From positions 62,001-126,000 of the forward strand of contig JACEFZ010011717.1 of NCBI GenBank assembly GCA_014155875.1: a stretch of 64,000 nt of DNA. Reading direction: 5' to 3'. A program made the translations under genes and the position numbers. Under the pieces are notes generated by a model. That model did not search any database, was not told where the DNA came from, and saw only the letters and a program-made list of their open reading frames with translations. The DNA is from Cepaea nemoralis (lineage: Eukaryota > Mollusca > Gastropoda > Stylommatophora > Helicidae). This document shows positions 10,813 through 22,231 of the stretch, piece by piece; position 1 is the stretch's first letter; each line of letters opens with the position of its first letter.

Positions 10813-13079
10813 TTATAAATGTAAAGACTCTGCTACTAGTCTTTGTGTGCCCTCCTAAGTACACCACCACTCAGACTGTACGTAAATTCGTAATACTACT
10901 AATATCCCTCTGTACTCATCCAGTCACTCTTCACGCACTAGGTAGTGATGGGGGAATATCACCTATACTCCCTCGCATATATCTATAACAAATAGTTGTA
11001 TAAAATTTCTGGAAATATTGTTAAACATATATATAACTACACATACAAACGAATGAATGATAACAGTAAGTGTTGTCTATAAAACGTTAGACGCACAAGC
11101 CAAGTACACGGAGACGGTGATCACAAAGAAATAAACCACAATAACATTCACAAGCTTGTGTAGGGACGACCACAGTGCGCGTAATAATATATAAAAACTG
11201 ACACAGACCACTAGACAGTAGATACGACGAAAGATCACAATAATACCATATATCCGAAGAACAAAATGGCATATGTAAATATAACGAAAAGAAAGAAAAA
11301 AAATATAACCTCAAACTATACACAGATCTGACGATGGACACCAAAAGGCACGGTATATTATCCAGGACCGACACTGCGCCACCGCAGAAGCAAACAAACC
11401 GACCTTTCGATTTAATTCCCAGGAAATATATGGTGCACTTAAGACAATTCCTTTTTGCTCTGTCTCACGACCTTCGAGAACCAACGCAAAAATCTCCTAC
11501 TTCTGTCAAACACTGGACCACATACAAATAATTGCATAACACCCGACAACACATATATAAGACGATGGGAGCAAACAAAGTGTTCAAATGGTTGGCCGAC
11601 ATTAATGTGCTTATTAACCGGTCGCCAAAAGTTCTTAATTTGTTAGAGATCGTTTCCAATAATATCCTGGAAATGTCTGTTGGTTAAAGCTAATGTTCCG
11701 AAATGTCTACAACGGTAAGTAAATCCCAACAGAAAAATGTTCTTTTGATATGTTGTTTCTTTCCCTGAACGTGGTGACAACACAGTAATAATCCCAACGT
11801 CTTTATCCCTTGGTTGCGGAGATGGTCCGTAGTAGTATCAATTATATGATAGATTCACGTTTAAAGACAAAGTTCAACACAAAAAATGACATCACATGTC
11901 CACCGCTTTAGCTCTGTAGAGTCAGTTCTTTTTGGCAACTGTATGCAACCCTGCCTGCGGTGATGACATGTCATCCTTCGTTGTAAAAATGATTGCTTAT
12001 GACAGAGTAATGATAACGATAGTAGAACAGTTCAACAAAGACGAAACAAAAAAGTCTGGTTTTCGTTCACAAACACCTTGTTTATCCAGTTATCCTCTGG
12101 AAAATTTTAGTAAATGTCCACTGTCCCTGACCTTGACCCCCGCAGTCAACCTCAGTCAGTACCTCCGTCAGTACCTCAGTACATCTTTATCAAAATCAGT
12201 GGGAAAATCCTCAGTAGATATTTCCACACAACCTCCTCAGCCCTAACACGGCTGCGGTGGGGTACCGTTACTACCCCCTTCGGTCACCTGTCCGTCGAAT
12301 CAGCGAATGTCAATTTTGTGTATCCATGTAACTCTCCCCTTCCCGAGAGAGTTTATCGTCGCCTTGCGACCACACAGTGCGCTTGCCTTCGCACACACAC
12401 AAAATGTCCCACCACGCACAGGACTTCACAGCGAAATTACACACTGACTTAAATCCTGTCCTGTCACACACACACATCTAGGATTGACCTCTTCTTGTCG
12501 CAAACAACTCACTGTCCACGCGACATTTCATCTGTGCTGTCTGTGACTAGTGACTAACCCGTCACAGTAGTCCCCTCTCTCAGTTGATCTGTGCCGTGTC
12601 TTCTCTAGCGCGCTGTCCTTTTTTGACCTGGGTGCGTTAATTCGCTGACGCCCTCGCTAACGTCAGCGACACTGATGGTATCAAATTTACCTGTATTGAC
12701 CTTCACGTGAACTGTCTGCTAGCTTGAGTATTTACTCCCGTCTGTCTGTGTGAATTATCTGGCGCTCACACAAAGAGTTCACATTAACCTCTTGAAGCCA
12801 CAAAATCCGAATTGTCAAGGGTTTGTTAGTTTTATGGAACGAAGTCACAGATAATAAATCCTTTCTCAGCGAAGAGCCCACAGATATTTCAATATTGCAC
12901 GGTGTTCCTTGACCGAATGTAGCGGTCAGAAAATCTTTACTAAGCGACGAGCTCCTAGATATCTCAGATTGACAACAATGTCTATCATGCAATGGGTTTT
13001 GTTGTTGTTAACCGGAGAGCCACCCAGAAAATATCAATATTATACCGTTTCCTTGAACGGACGAGCCATCCAGATAATA
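10813..13079 (-). mobile_element. Unusually long 5' leader of the LTR element
   Basis: About 2.27 kb separate the 5' LTR from the gag start, with no ORF that resembles a protein family. Just inside the LTR the minus strand repeats a TATT-TCTGG-TGGCTC motif (near 13018-13075), a possible primer-binding region. The rest contains scattered short ORFs only. Confidence 0.6.
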
Positions 13080-13889
13080 TCACGATGTTCTTGATGATAA
13101 GTGCGTGATATGGTCGTTTTCTAGGTAAAGATGCTCCTGGTGTGTCAATTGAGCTATCTAACTGTCTTACAATATAACTCACCCCCGCAGTGCACATTCA
13201 CCAGTCATGAAACAAGATTGCGTTGGCGCACATAATCCTTTATTGCAGAAAGAACACGGACAAACGGAACACAACTCTACATCCAGAAACAATATAATCC
13301 ATAGAATATCCATATCCACCTCACAACTTAACGCGCACACATCACTGTCTTCTTAGGGCCTGCTTAATCTTAAATTCACAAGATAGGTAATCCAGCTCCT
13401 ATCCACAGATGGACCTCACACAATACACCCACACAATGGGTCTAGTCTCCACTAACTATCCAACCTACTCTGGGTTTAGGTCTCTATTAACTATCCAAAC
13501 CCCACTGGGTTTTAGGCCTGCATTACAACTGGGAGAACAACACTACAACAGAGCTGACCCACAGTCAGTCTAAGCTCCCACGTATTAGCCCACCGATCCG
13601 CTCGGCGCTAAAACATCAACTGTCCAGAAGTCCCCTGACTTCACACGAACCGAACCTCAGTCGGTCTCAGCTTCCACGGCCCAGTCAAAGTTTTTCCACT
13701 GTCTTTTAACCCTGCTGTGTAGCCCCTCCCTGGGCTCCCAACAACATTACACCCCAGCCTAAAACTGTCTTCTCCCCATCCACCCTGGGGTCTCCACTCT
13801 ACCCTCACCATTATTTCTCATGGCCGGTGTTTATCTCGTAGTCTCGCTACCAGGGTCACTCACCTCAATGTCACTGACCCAGGCATATG

Positions 13890-13893
<4 letters not shown>
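13080..13893 (-). mobile_element. 5' LTR of Ty3/Gypsy-like element (minus orientation)
   Basis: About 813 bp, colinear with 7262-8078. The shared stretch runs from TCACGATGTT to CCAGGCATATGTCA. A few substitutions and one- to two-base indels separate the copies, so the insertion is not brand new. Confidence 0.85.
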
Positions 13894-13984
<91 letters not shown>

Positions 13985-13988
13985 ATCA
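13894..13988. repeat. (AT)n microsatellite, right half of the split tract
   Basis: AT dinucleotides directly follow the 5' LTR end. See the left half at 7176-7261. Confidence 0.9.
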
Positions 13989-14299
13989 TCAATATCATTA
14001 CGTTAACATGAAATGTAAATGAACCTGTTATAGTTTTACTGCATAATGGGTATATGGTGCTTGAACCATATTTTAAGCACCCTTGGGACTCTACGATCAA
14101 TCTTCACGCCTGTCAGGCTTCTCTCCTCAAGACATTTCCAGATACCAAAGTCAGGTAATGAGTACTAGGAAATGGTATGGGAATACAAGCGGCTGGCGTG
14201 AAAGTGACCATATAGTACTAATTGGGTTATACAAATGGGGCTAGCATCATTTATCTATTAGTTGTTCAACATACGCAAAAGAAGGCCTCGCCTACGAGG
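13989..14299. other. Intronic sequence without recognised features
   Basis: No ORF, repeat or RNA motif that I can support. Confidence 0.4.
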
Positions 14300-15610
14300 A
14301 CGAGTCGATAAGTAATTCACACAGCTCTGGAGGTTGGCAGGTAAATGTAGTTGGTGTTTTCTACAGGTGTCATTAGGTGACTAGCAATATCGAACTTTAT
14401 ATTCCCGTTCGTCAGGTGGCGCCAGGTGTCACATGCGCATGCGCAGTGCATAAACAAAATGGCGACTGTACGTACGGAGTGTACAACCAAAGAGCAACGT
14501 GCAACTGTGCGTTTTTGTGTGGGAAAAAGGGTTGCCTGCAAAGGACATTCAAAAGGAAATGCTTCCTATTTATGCTGACAAATGTTTTATTCCGGTAAAG
14601 CGGTGCATAGCTGGGTAGAAAATTTTCTCAAGGACGCTCTAAAATTGTTGATGAAATCCGATCTGGTTGCCTGTTTAGATTGCAAGAGAAGCATCCATGC
14701 ACCGGGTGGAGAGATGATTAGAGGTGACAGGCGAGTAACGATAAACTCTGTAGCATCTGCAATAAATAGGGTGTTCACATGGTTCAGCATACAGCATAAT
14801 GCATGATTGATTGAAATTTAAGAAAGAGTGCTCAGGGTGGGTACACAGACAAATTGAATGAGGAACACAAAATGAACCGATTTGGCCTGTCCTTGCTTCA
14901 TCTCTGTCGATACGAAGATGAAAGAGAAGACATGCTGAACGGGATTGTTACTAGGGACGAAACATGGGTTCATCACTACAAGCCGGAATCAAAACGTGCT
15001 TCAATGCAATGGAAACATTCTTCTTCTCCTTGTGTAAGAATGTAAGACGGGCCTGCGTGACCAATTCTTAACCCTTAGAAAATAAAGTTTTGTTATGTTG
15101 TTGTTGTGTCCAAAAATTCAAGGTTACGCCATCAGCAGGGAAGATTATGTTGACAGTGTTCGGAGATTGTTAAGTAGTGCTTTTAACCAATTTCAAGAGG
15201 AAAGGTGACAATGTGAATTCTGAATCGTAGTGTGAAGTTCTATCGACGCTTCATGATGCAATTCGAAGAAAACGTCCAAGGCCTGCTGACTAGAGAAGTA
15301 CTGCTTCTTCATGGCAATGCCAGACCACATATGGCTCGATTAGCTCAGAAGAAAGTTAACCAACTAAGGTGGGAAATTCTGGAACATCCACCTTACAGCC
15401 CCTACTTAGAATGAAAACCCACCTTGACGGGAGACATTTCGCGAATGACGCCGAAGTTGAATGTGAAGTGAAAACGTGGTTTAGAAAACCGCGCACGCAG
15501 TTCTATGCATCCGGTTTGGGAGGACTGATAAAACAATGGAATAAGTGCATCAATGTTGTTGAAAATTATGTTGAGAAATAAAGGGACAATTTATGTATAA
15601 AAATAAACTG
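14300..15610 (+). pseudogene. Dead mariner-type (Tc1/mariner) transposon
   Basis: Shattered plus-strand frames keep the order of a mariner transposase. They are an N-terminal helix-turn-helix region with KAVHSWVENFLK and RGDRRVTINSVASAI, then LNEEHKMNRFGLSLLHL and TRDETWVHHYKPESKRASMQW (first catalytic Asp). The second block reads LLLHGNARPHMARL, where the expected Asp is Gly. The third is EHPPYSPYL. The C-terminal GLIKQWNKCINV ends at about 15580. There are many stops and frameshifts, and one catalytic residue is lost. Clear inverted repeats were not found at the ends. Confidence 0.88.
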
Positions 15611-15692
15611 GTTTCAAATTGTTATTATATTTAGTAATTTTTAATACAGCCATTTGTGACTTATTTATTGACTTACTCTCGTATTTCACAGT

Positions 15693-17372
15693 TGATCCCG
15701 TTAGATGTGCTGAGGCAGTGACTAACAGCTGTGATCTCGTTAGTTGCCCGAAAGCAGTGACTAGCAGCTGGATCCTGTTAGTTGCCCTAAACAGTCACTA
15801 GAAGCTGTGATCCTGTTAGTTGCCCTAAGACAATCACTAGCAGCTGTGATCCCGTTAGTTGCCCTAAGGCAGTGACTAGCAGCTGTGATCCCGTTAGTTG
15901 CCCTAAGGCAATCACTAGCAGCTGTGATTCAGTTAGTTGCCCTAAGGCAATCACTAGCAGATGTGATCCCGTTAGGTGCCCTAAGGCAGTCACTAGCAGC
16001 TGTGATCCCGTTAGTTGCCCTAAGGCAATCACTAGCAGCTGTGATCCCGTTAGTTGCCCTAAGGCAGTCACTAGCAGCTGTGATCCCGTTAGTTGCCCTA
16101 TGGCAGTCACTAGCAGCTGTGATCTCGTTAGTTGCCCTATGGCAGTCACTAGCAGCTGTGATCCCGTTAGTTGCCCTATGGCAGTCACTAGCAGCTGTGA
16201 TCCTGTTAGTTGCCCTATGGCAGTCACTAGCAGCTGTGATCCCGTTAGTTGCCCTAAGGCGGTGACTAGCAGCTGTGATCCCGTTAGTTGCCCTAAGGCA
16301 GTCACTAGCAGCTGTGATCCCGTTAGTTGCCCTAAGGCGGTGACTAGCAGCTGTGATCCCGTTAGTTGCCCTATGGCAGTCACTAGCAGCTGTGATCCCG
16401 TTAGTTGCCCTATGGCAATCACTAGCAGCTGTGATCCCGTTAGTTGCCCTATGGCAGTCACTAGCAGCTGTGATCCCGTTAGTTGCCCTAAGGCAGTGAC
16501 TAGCAGCTGTGATCCCGTTAGTTGCCCTAAGGCAGTGACTAGCAGCTGTGATCCCGTTAGTTGCCCTATGGCAGTCACTAGCAGCTGTGATCCCGTTAGT
16601 TGCCCTAAGGCAGTGACTAGCAGCTGTGATCCCGTTAGTTGCCCTATGGCAGTCACTAGCAGCTGTGATCCCGTTAGTTGCCCTATGGCAGTCACTAGCA
16701 GCTGTGATCCCGTTAGTTGCCCTAAGGCAGTGACTAGCAGCTGTGATCCCGTTAGTTGCCCTATGGCAGTCACTAGCAGCTGTGATCCCGTTAGTTGCCC
16801 TATGGCAGTCACTAGCAGCTGTGATCCCGTTAGTTGCCCTATGGCAGTCACTAGCAGCTGTGATCCCGTTAGTTGCCCTAAGGCAGTGACTAGCAGCTGT
16901 GATCCCGTTAGTTGCCCTATGGCAGTCACTAGCAGCTGTGATCCCGTTAGTTGCCCTATGGCAGTCACTAGCAGCTGTGATCCCGTTAGTTGCCCTATGG
17001 CAGTCACTAGCAGCTGTGATCCCGTTAGTTGCCCTAAGGCAGTGACTAGCAGCTGTGATCCCGATAGTTGCCCTAAGGCAGTCACTAGCAGCTGTGATCC
17101 TGTTAGTTGCCCTAAGGCAGTCACTAGCAGCTGTGATCCCGTTAGTTGCCCTATGGCAGTCACTAGCAGCTGTGATCCCGTTAGTTGCCCTAAGGCGGTG
17201 ACTAGCAGCTGTGATCCCGTTAGTTGCCCTAAGGCGGTGACTAGCAGCTGTGATCCCGTTAGTTGCCCTATGGCAGTCACTAGCAGCTGTGATCCTGTTA
17301 GTTGCCCTAAGGCACTCACTAGCAGCTGTGATCCTGTTAGTTGCCCTAAAGCAGTAACTAGCATCTGTGATC
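15693..17372. repeat. 39-bp minisatellite, about 43 units, open on both strands
   Basis: The unit contains AGCAGCTGTGATCCCGTTAG followed by TTGCCCTAAGGCAGTCACT. Two alternating variants, CCCTAAGGC and CCCTATGGC, with linked GTGACT or GTCACT, are interspersed. As 39 is 13 codons and the unit has no stop in several frames, ORFs of about 500 codons occur on both strands with 13-residue periodicity. Start and end units are more diverged than the middle. I see no flanking unique coding sequence, so I call it a satellite within intron 1 of receptor gene A. Confidence 0.95.
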
Positions 17373-17978
17373 TCTCATCAAACTAGCTCACCACATAAAT
17401 AACAAAGCTTGCGAGTGTCAAATTTAGCCAATAAAACCTGCAATTACCCCAGCATCAGACAGTCAACCAATGCATATTGTCCTCTTCTTCCCTTCGTCCC
17501 CAGTTCGGACATAAGCCCTCATCCCACATCACACCAAGCAGTCCTTCCTCTCTATTGCTGTCTACTGTAGCTTTCTCCACGTCATTCCAACATCATTCAT
17601 CACTGTCTGTAACTCACTCCTACGTGTGCTGATGGGTTTCCTGTTATGTCGTGTGCCTTGTGGATGTCGGTCAACAATGTCTACTTATATTGTCCTCGAG
17701 TTATCTCAGTGTGTGCCCCATCCAGCACAAGCGTTTCTCCACCTCTTGGTTCAATGGGACTTGCTTGGTTCTCTCCATGACCTCCACATTGACGATTAAT
17801 GTTACTCCACTTTAGTCCAACTATTCTACACATACACTATTTAATAAATATTTATAGTTTATTAGTGCTACTTTTAATTGTTTTCTATGTTTCTCACCGA
17901 TACAGTAATATCAACAGACCTTTGAACTTACAAATTATACGTTTTGTGCTAAGTTTAACTTCCTTTGACTTAGGGTGG
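17373..17978. other. Intronic flank of the Polinton, nothing recognised
   Basis: No supported ORF or repeat. It ends at the left target duplication of the Polinton. Confidence 0.4.
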
Positions 17979-17984
17979 AATGTG
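17979..17984. repeat. Left target-site duplication AATGTG of the Polinton
   Basis: Six bases identical to 31870-31875. A 6-bp duplication is the hallmark of Polinton/Maverick integration. Confidence 0.93.
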
Positions 17985-18595
17985 AGTAGTAGATTATGGT
18001 TTCCAGACCCCATTTTTAAGGCTGAACTGGTAGGCTGAAAGGGTTTATGAAGGAAATATGTTATTTTTGTGGAAAATGTCGACTCGGTAAATTTTTTTTT
18101 GTGGGAACGGGTTTTTTTTCGGCCTGCCTGGTGGGTGTGATTGACGGGTGAGAAAGTAATTAAGATAAAAGTAGTTGGTTGGTTCTGTACTGGAAAGAGA
18201 GGGTGTGAAGGGGAAAGTTATTTTGGTTACGTATATTAGTATGGGAAGTGATGTATAAACAAGGGTGTGATGGGTCGTGGTTTCTACTCATGGGTTGGAT
18301 ATATGGTGGTTACGTATATGAATGTATTAGTATGCGTGCTGTAGTGATGTATAAACAAGGGTGTGATGGATCGTGGTTTCTACTCATGGGTTGGGTATAT
18401 GGTGGTTACGTATATGAATGTGTTAGTATGCGTGGTGTAGTGATGTATAAACAAGGGGTGTGATGGGTCGTGGTTTCTACTCATGGGTTGGATATATGGT
18501 GGTTACGTATATGAATGTATTAGTATGGGTAGTGATGTATAAACAAGGGTGTGATGGGTCGTGGTTATACTCGCTGAAGTAAGAGATGGTTACTA
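17985..18595. repeat. Left terminal inverted repeat of the Polinton
   Basis: It pairs with 31069-31869 reversed. The outer ~190 bp are near identical, including the pyrimidine-rich Cs/Ts-to-Gs tract near 18090-18120. A short unrelated spacer follows, then ~96-bp tandem units (GTGATGTATAAACAAGGGTG ...) in about 3.5 copies at 18247-18565, then a shared end GGTTATACTCG. Confidence 0.9.
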
Positions 18596-19670
18596 TCATC
18601 TGAACAGTGTGATAGTAGTGAAAGTAAAGGGTGGTATATTCACCGATTACAAAGGAAATCTTATAAAGTTGTAATGGGTATGGTGGTAAGGGGTACTAGT
18701 GGTCAAGTAGGAGTGATATAGGGGTGGTCATAAATGTAATAAGAGGTGTTCACAGTTACACACTGGTCAACCAGTGGTCAAGTGGTCAAGTAAGGGTCAA
18801 GTAGTCAAGTAAGGAAATTTTAGGGAAAAGTGATTGTAATGAGATGGTGATGATTAAAGAGTGGTAAATTAGTGGTCAAGCAGTGATCAAGCAGTGGTCA
18901 AGTGAGGAAAATTTTAGGGGAAATTGGTCGTAGTGACATGGTCATGTTTAAATTAGTGGTAAATTAGTGGTCAAGTAGTGGTCAAGCAGTGGTCAAGCAG
19001 TGGTCAAGTGAATAAATTTTAGCGGAAAGTAGTTGTAGCGACATGGTGATGCTTAAAGGGTGGTAAATTAGTGGTCAAGTAGTGGTCAAGTAGTGGTCAA
19101 GTGGTCGAGTGACCACTTAAATTGTAGAGGACGATGTGCCTAAGATTATGGTTGTGATTAAAGTGATCGATGACGTGGTCAAGCAGTGGTCAAGTAAGGA
19201 AAATTTTAGGGAAAATTGGTCGTAGTGACATGGTAATGTTTAAATTAGTGGTAAATTAGTGGTCAAGTAGTGGTCAAGTAGTGGTCAAGCAGTGGTCAAG
19301 CGAGGAAAATTTTAGGGAAATTTTAGGGAAAAGTGATTGTAATGAGATCGTGATGATTAAAGGGTGTTAAATTAGTGGTCAAGCAGTGGTCAAGCAGTGG
19401 TCAAGTGAGGAAATTTTAGGGGGAAAGTGATTGTAGCGACATGGTGATGCTTAAAGGGTGGTAAATTAGTGGTCAAGTAGTGGTCAAGTAGTGGTCAAGT
19501 GGTCGAGTGACCACTTAAATTGTAGAGGACGATGTGCCTAAAATTATGGTAGTGATTAAAGTGATCCATGACGTGGTCAAGCAGTGGTCAAGCAGTGGTC
19601 GAGTAGTCGAATGACCACTTAAATTGTAGGGGAAAGTATGTATAGTGCAATGGTGGTGGGTAGAGTGAAG
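18596..19670. repeat. Subterminal GTGGTCAAG repeat array
   Basis: The dodecamer AGTGGTCAAGTA/C recurs tens of times in clusters. These are separated by longer repeats containing GAAAATTTTAGGG, GACATGGTGATG and GTGGTAAATTAGTGG. No coding potential. It lies inside the left terminus of the Polinton. Confidence 0.9.
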
Positions 19671-19689
19671 AAGAATCAATAGAAGTGAT

Positions 19690-20780
19690 AATACTACTAC
19701 GAATATTAGCGACAAGCACAAAGACAACCAAGTATATACTTGATACACACAAATACAAAGACAACGAAACACACACACACGTACACACATACAGATACAG
19801 AAGTACAGACAAACCATACCATTACTACTGTCACAACAACAGCTATACACAAGTACACACCCATAATCAAAGACACAAAGAGGGTCACACACACACATAT
19901 ACAAACACAAAGGCAACCATACACAGACAACCCATACCATTACTACTGTCATCACAACTACACACACACGTGTACACACATACAAGCACAAAGTCAACCA
20001 CACACACCCATAAACATCCACTCAACTACAGACACAGGAAAACAAAGAAGCAAACAAGGACAGACACACTCACCCATAATCAATTACACAAATACACACC
20101 TACAAACACAAAGACAACCACACACAGACACATTTGTACATACAGACATACACATAAAGACAGACAACCACAAAGACAAACCATACCATTACTACTGTCA
20201 CAACAACAGATATACACATGTGCAGACACATCACTCATACACAAGAACACTCAAAGACAAATACAAAGACAGCCAAGTACAAAGACACACCCATCGCCTA
20301 GGATTACTATTGTCATCACAACTATACACAAGTACACACCCATAAACAAATACACAAGAACACTCAAAGACAAACACAAAGACAACCATACACAGACAAC
20401 CCATACCATTACTACTGTCACTATCAACTATACACACACACCCGTACACACATACAAAGACAGCCAAGTACACACACCCATCGCCTAGGATTACTACTGT
20501 CAGCACAAGTACACTCAAGTACTTACCCATAAACAAATACACAAGAACACACACAGACAAAGACAACCAAACACACGTACAGAATCAGAAGTACAGACAA
20601 CCCATACCATTACTACTGTCATCACAACTATACACAGACAAACCATACCATTACTACTGTCACAACAACAGCTATACACAACTACACAACCATAATCAAA
20701 TACACAAAGAGGGCCACACAAACCATTACTACTGGTACCACAACCATACACACATACAGACCTACAAGAATATCACAAAC
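19690..20780. repeat. Subterminal CA-rich array with CCATACCATTACTACTGTCA motif
   Basis: Degenerate tandem units alternate a CACA/AAAGACAACC part with a nearly invariant 20-mer CCATACCATTACTACTGTCA or a variant (CGCCTAGGATTACTACTGTC). The 20-mer recurs about eight times. Its reverse complement occurs on the right side of the element (29750-29850). The ORFs across it are repeat artefacts. Confidence 0.9.
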
Positions 20781-20813
20781 CCCCTTATGGTAAAGAACGC
20801 GGATGTCCGAGAC

Positions 20814-20970
20814 TACGTCATCAACGCCATATGCAAAAGTCATTAAGTATGAGTCATCGGTGTGTAGGGAAGCAGGCGTGAGAATAGCTTGTCTAACTGC
20901 CACGTCAGCTATGTAGGGTGCAGAACCAGTGTATAAAATAGAAGGCGTCTCTTGTGAGCTCAGTACTAGT
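20814..20970 (+). promoter_or_regulatory. Core promoter of the zinc-finger gene: TATA, Inr, AP-1/CRE-like sites
   Basis: TATAAAATA starts at 20932 and an initiator TCAGTA has its A at 20962, 30 nt downstream, ideal spacing for a metazoan RNA polymerase II core promoter. Upstream lie TACGTCA (20814-20820), ATGCAAAA (20831-20838), the AP-1 consensus TGAGTCA (20850-20856) and CACGTCA (20901-20907). The arrangement resembles a DNA-virus early promoter responding to host bZIP factors. The function of the individual sites is inferred from motif identity only. Confidence 0.7.
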
Positions 20971-21195
20971 TCACGGGCTGACTTGGCTATCTACAGAGGT
21001 GCTTTTTAAATCAGGCTGGTGTGAGCAGTGTTCGTGTAGTAAGCAGATATTGTTCACGTAGTGACTTGGGTACAGCAGTGAAACTTGGTGTGACCCTTAT
21101 TCGTGTCGTCGGCAGCTGATAAAACAGTGAAACATTGTATACATCAGAACTTTTTGGTGTTGTAAGAAAGCGAAAAAAAAAAACAGTTTATCAAT

Positions 21196-21993
21196 ATGAC
21201 CACCAGATCTACTTTCACGTGTTCAGTGTGCGACAAAGACTTCCGTGATGGGAATAATCTTAATCGTCACATTCGGACCATTCACGGTACGAAATCATAC
21301 TTATGTCATATCTGTGGACAACGTTTCAACAGAAAAGACAATCTACAAAAACACATACGAATACCTCATCACCGGCCTATGGATACATCAGAAACAGAGA
21401 CAACTACCTCTTCACCATCAGAGACGAAACCACCAAATGAAACCAATATAACTAACAGTCAGATACAACCAGACGAGAATATTCTTGAACAACTGGTAGA
21501 AGACGAAGTGAGCATCTTAGCAGCCGGAGAACCAGAGACACTACACATCCTTCCATCGGATATTCAACAAATATATAGAGAAAATTGGGAAGCTATCAGG
21601 ACACATCACAAGATTAACAAGTATTTATCGACATACACCTTCTTTATTAGCCCGGAGATACAATACCCTATCAAATGGACAGATACGTTGTATAAGATAT
21701 TCAATGCTCAAATTAGTCGCTTTAAGATCAACTTTAGCTTTCATCTAGTGTTACGACATAGAGAAACACAAGATCTTAGATTCTATCATGCATCATTTAA
21801 CAATTCTTCTGTTTTAGAGTTTCCAGCGCTAATACATAACAGATACGACTTTGACGCCTTCCTTACAATAGTACACGAACATGACATTCATTCCTATGCC
21901 ATCCAACAACGTGCAGACACCAAATATACACTAGAGACAGTAGCTGGCATATGTTTTTACCTCTTTCATATGCCCGAGTTCCCGATAGTTTGA
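21196..21993 (+). CDS. C2H2 zinc-finger protein of the Polinton, 265 aa
   Basis: It has two N-terminal C2H2 fingers: C9-C12-H25-H30 and C37-C40-H53-H58, the second with a Pro before the last His. A Ser/Thr/Pro/Glu-rich linker (residues 60-105) follows, then a folded C-terminal domain from about residue 140 with FKINFSFHLVLRHRETQDLRF and an FDAFLTIVHEHDIHSYAIQQR stretch. From memory, a comparable domain is found next to or at the N-terminus of Polinton polymerase proteins; I cannot verify this here. No polymerase motif follows, because the frame stops at 21993. It may bind DNA and act in regulation or genome maintenance. It is transcribed from the TATA/Inr promoter at 20932-20962 with a 5' leader of about 230 nt. 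The start is the first ATG of that leader in frame. Confidence 0.8.
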   Translation: MTTRSTFTCSVCDKDFRDGNNLNRHIRTIHGTKSYLCHICGQRFNRKDNLQKHIRIPHHRPMDTSETETTTSSPSETKPPNETNITNSQIQPDENILEQLVEDEVSILAAGEPETLHILPSDIQQIYRENWEAIRTHHKINKYLSTYTFFISPEIQYPIKWTDTLYKIFNAQISRFKINFSFHLVLRHRETQDLRFYHASFNNSSVLEFPALIHNRYDFDAFLTIVHEHDIHSYAIQQRADTKYTLETVAGICFYLFHMPEFPIV

Positions 21994-22225
21994 TGTCTAG
22001 GTCATCCCCCAACTACATTGTTTTATATTTTTGTCACTAAGCATGTATGTCATTGATGTTTTTCTTATATCACTAAACTATTTTCATGAATAATACATTC
22101 TTTGATATATTGAAACCAAGATTTTTGTTGATTTTCTTTAGTGGTTTTGTGCTTACTTCTTGTTCCGAGAGACATCAACACTGACAGACAATGAAACAAA
22201 GACACATACTGAAATGTATTATGTA
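21994..22225. other. Intergenic between convergent zinc-finger and Bcl-2-like genes
   Basis: A short AT-rich 3' region with no ORF. In elements with a polymerase this position could hold it, but nothing of PolB is visible. Confidence 0.5.
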
Positions 22226-22231
22226 TTTATT
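22226..22231 (-). promoter_or_regulatory. Poly(A) signal overlapping the stop of the Bcl-2-like gene
   Basis: The minus strand reads GAATAAATAC. The TAA stop (22229-22227) is embedded in AATAAA, an extreme compaction typical of small DNA viruses. Confidence 0.6.

Noticed and set aside
15787..17386. Two ORFs of about 500 codons on opposite strands as repeat proteins
   Set aside because: Both are the 39-bp satellite read in frame. There is no unique coding flank, and the variants show no codon-position bias that I can see.
18248..18580. CRISPR-like array in the terminal repeats
   Set aside because: The units are contiguous ~96-bp tandem repeats without unique spacers, and the context is eukaryotic.
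21196..21993. Zinc-finger ORF as a truncated DNA polymerase
   Set aside because: Its C-terminal domain may be of a kind associated with Polinton polymerases, but no exonuclease or polymerase motif is present and the gene ends cleanly.
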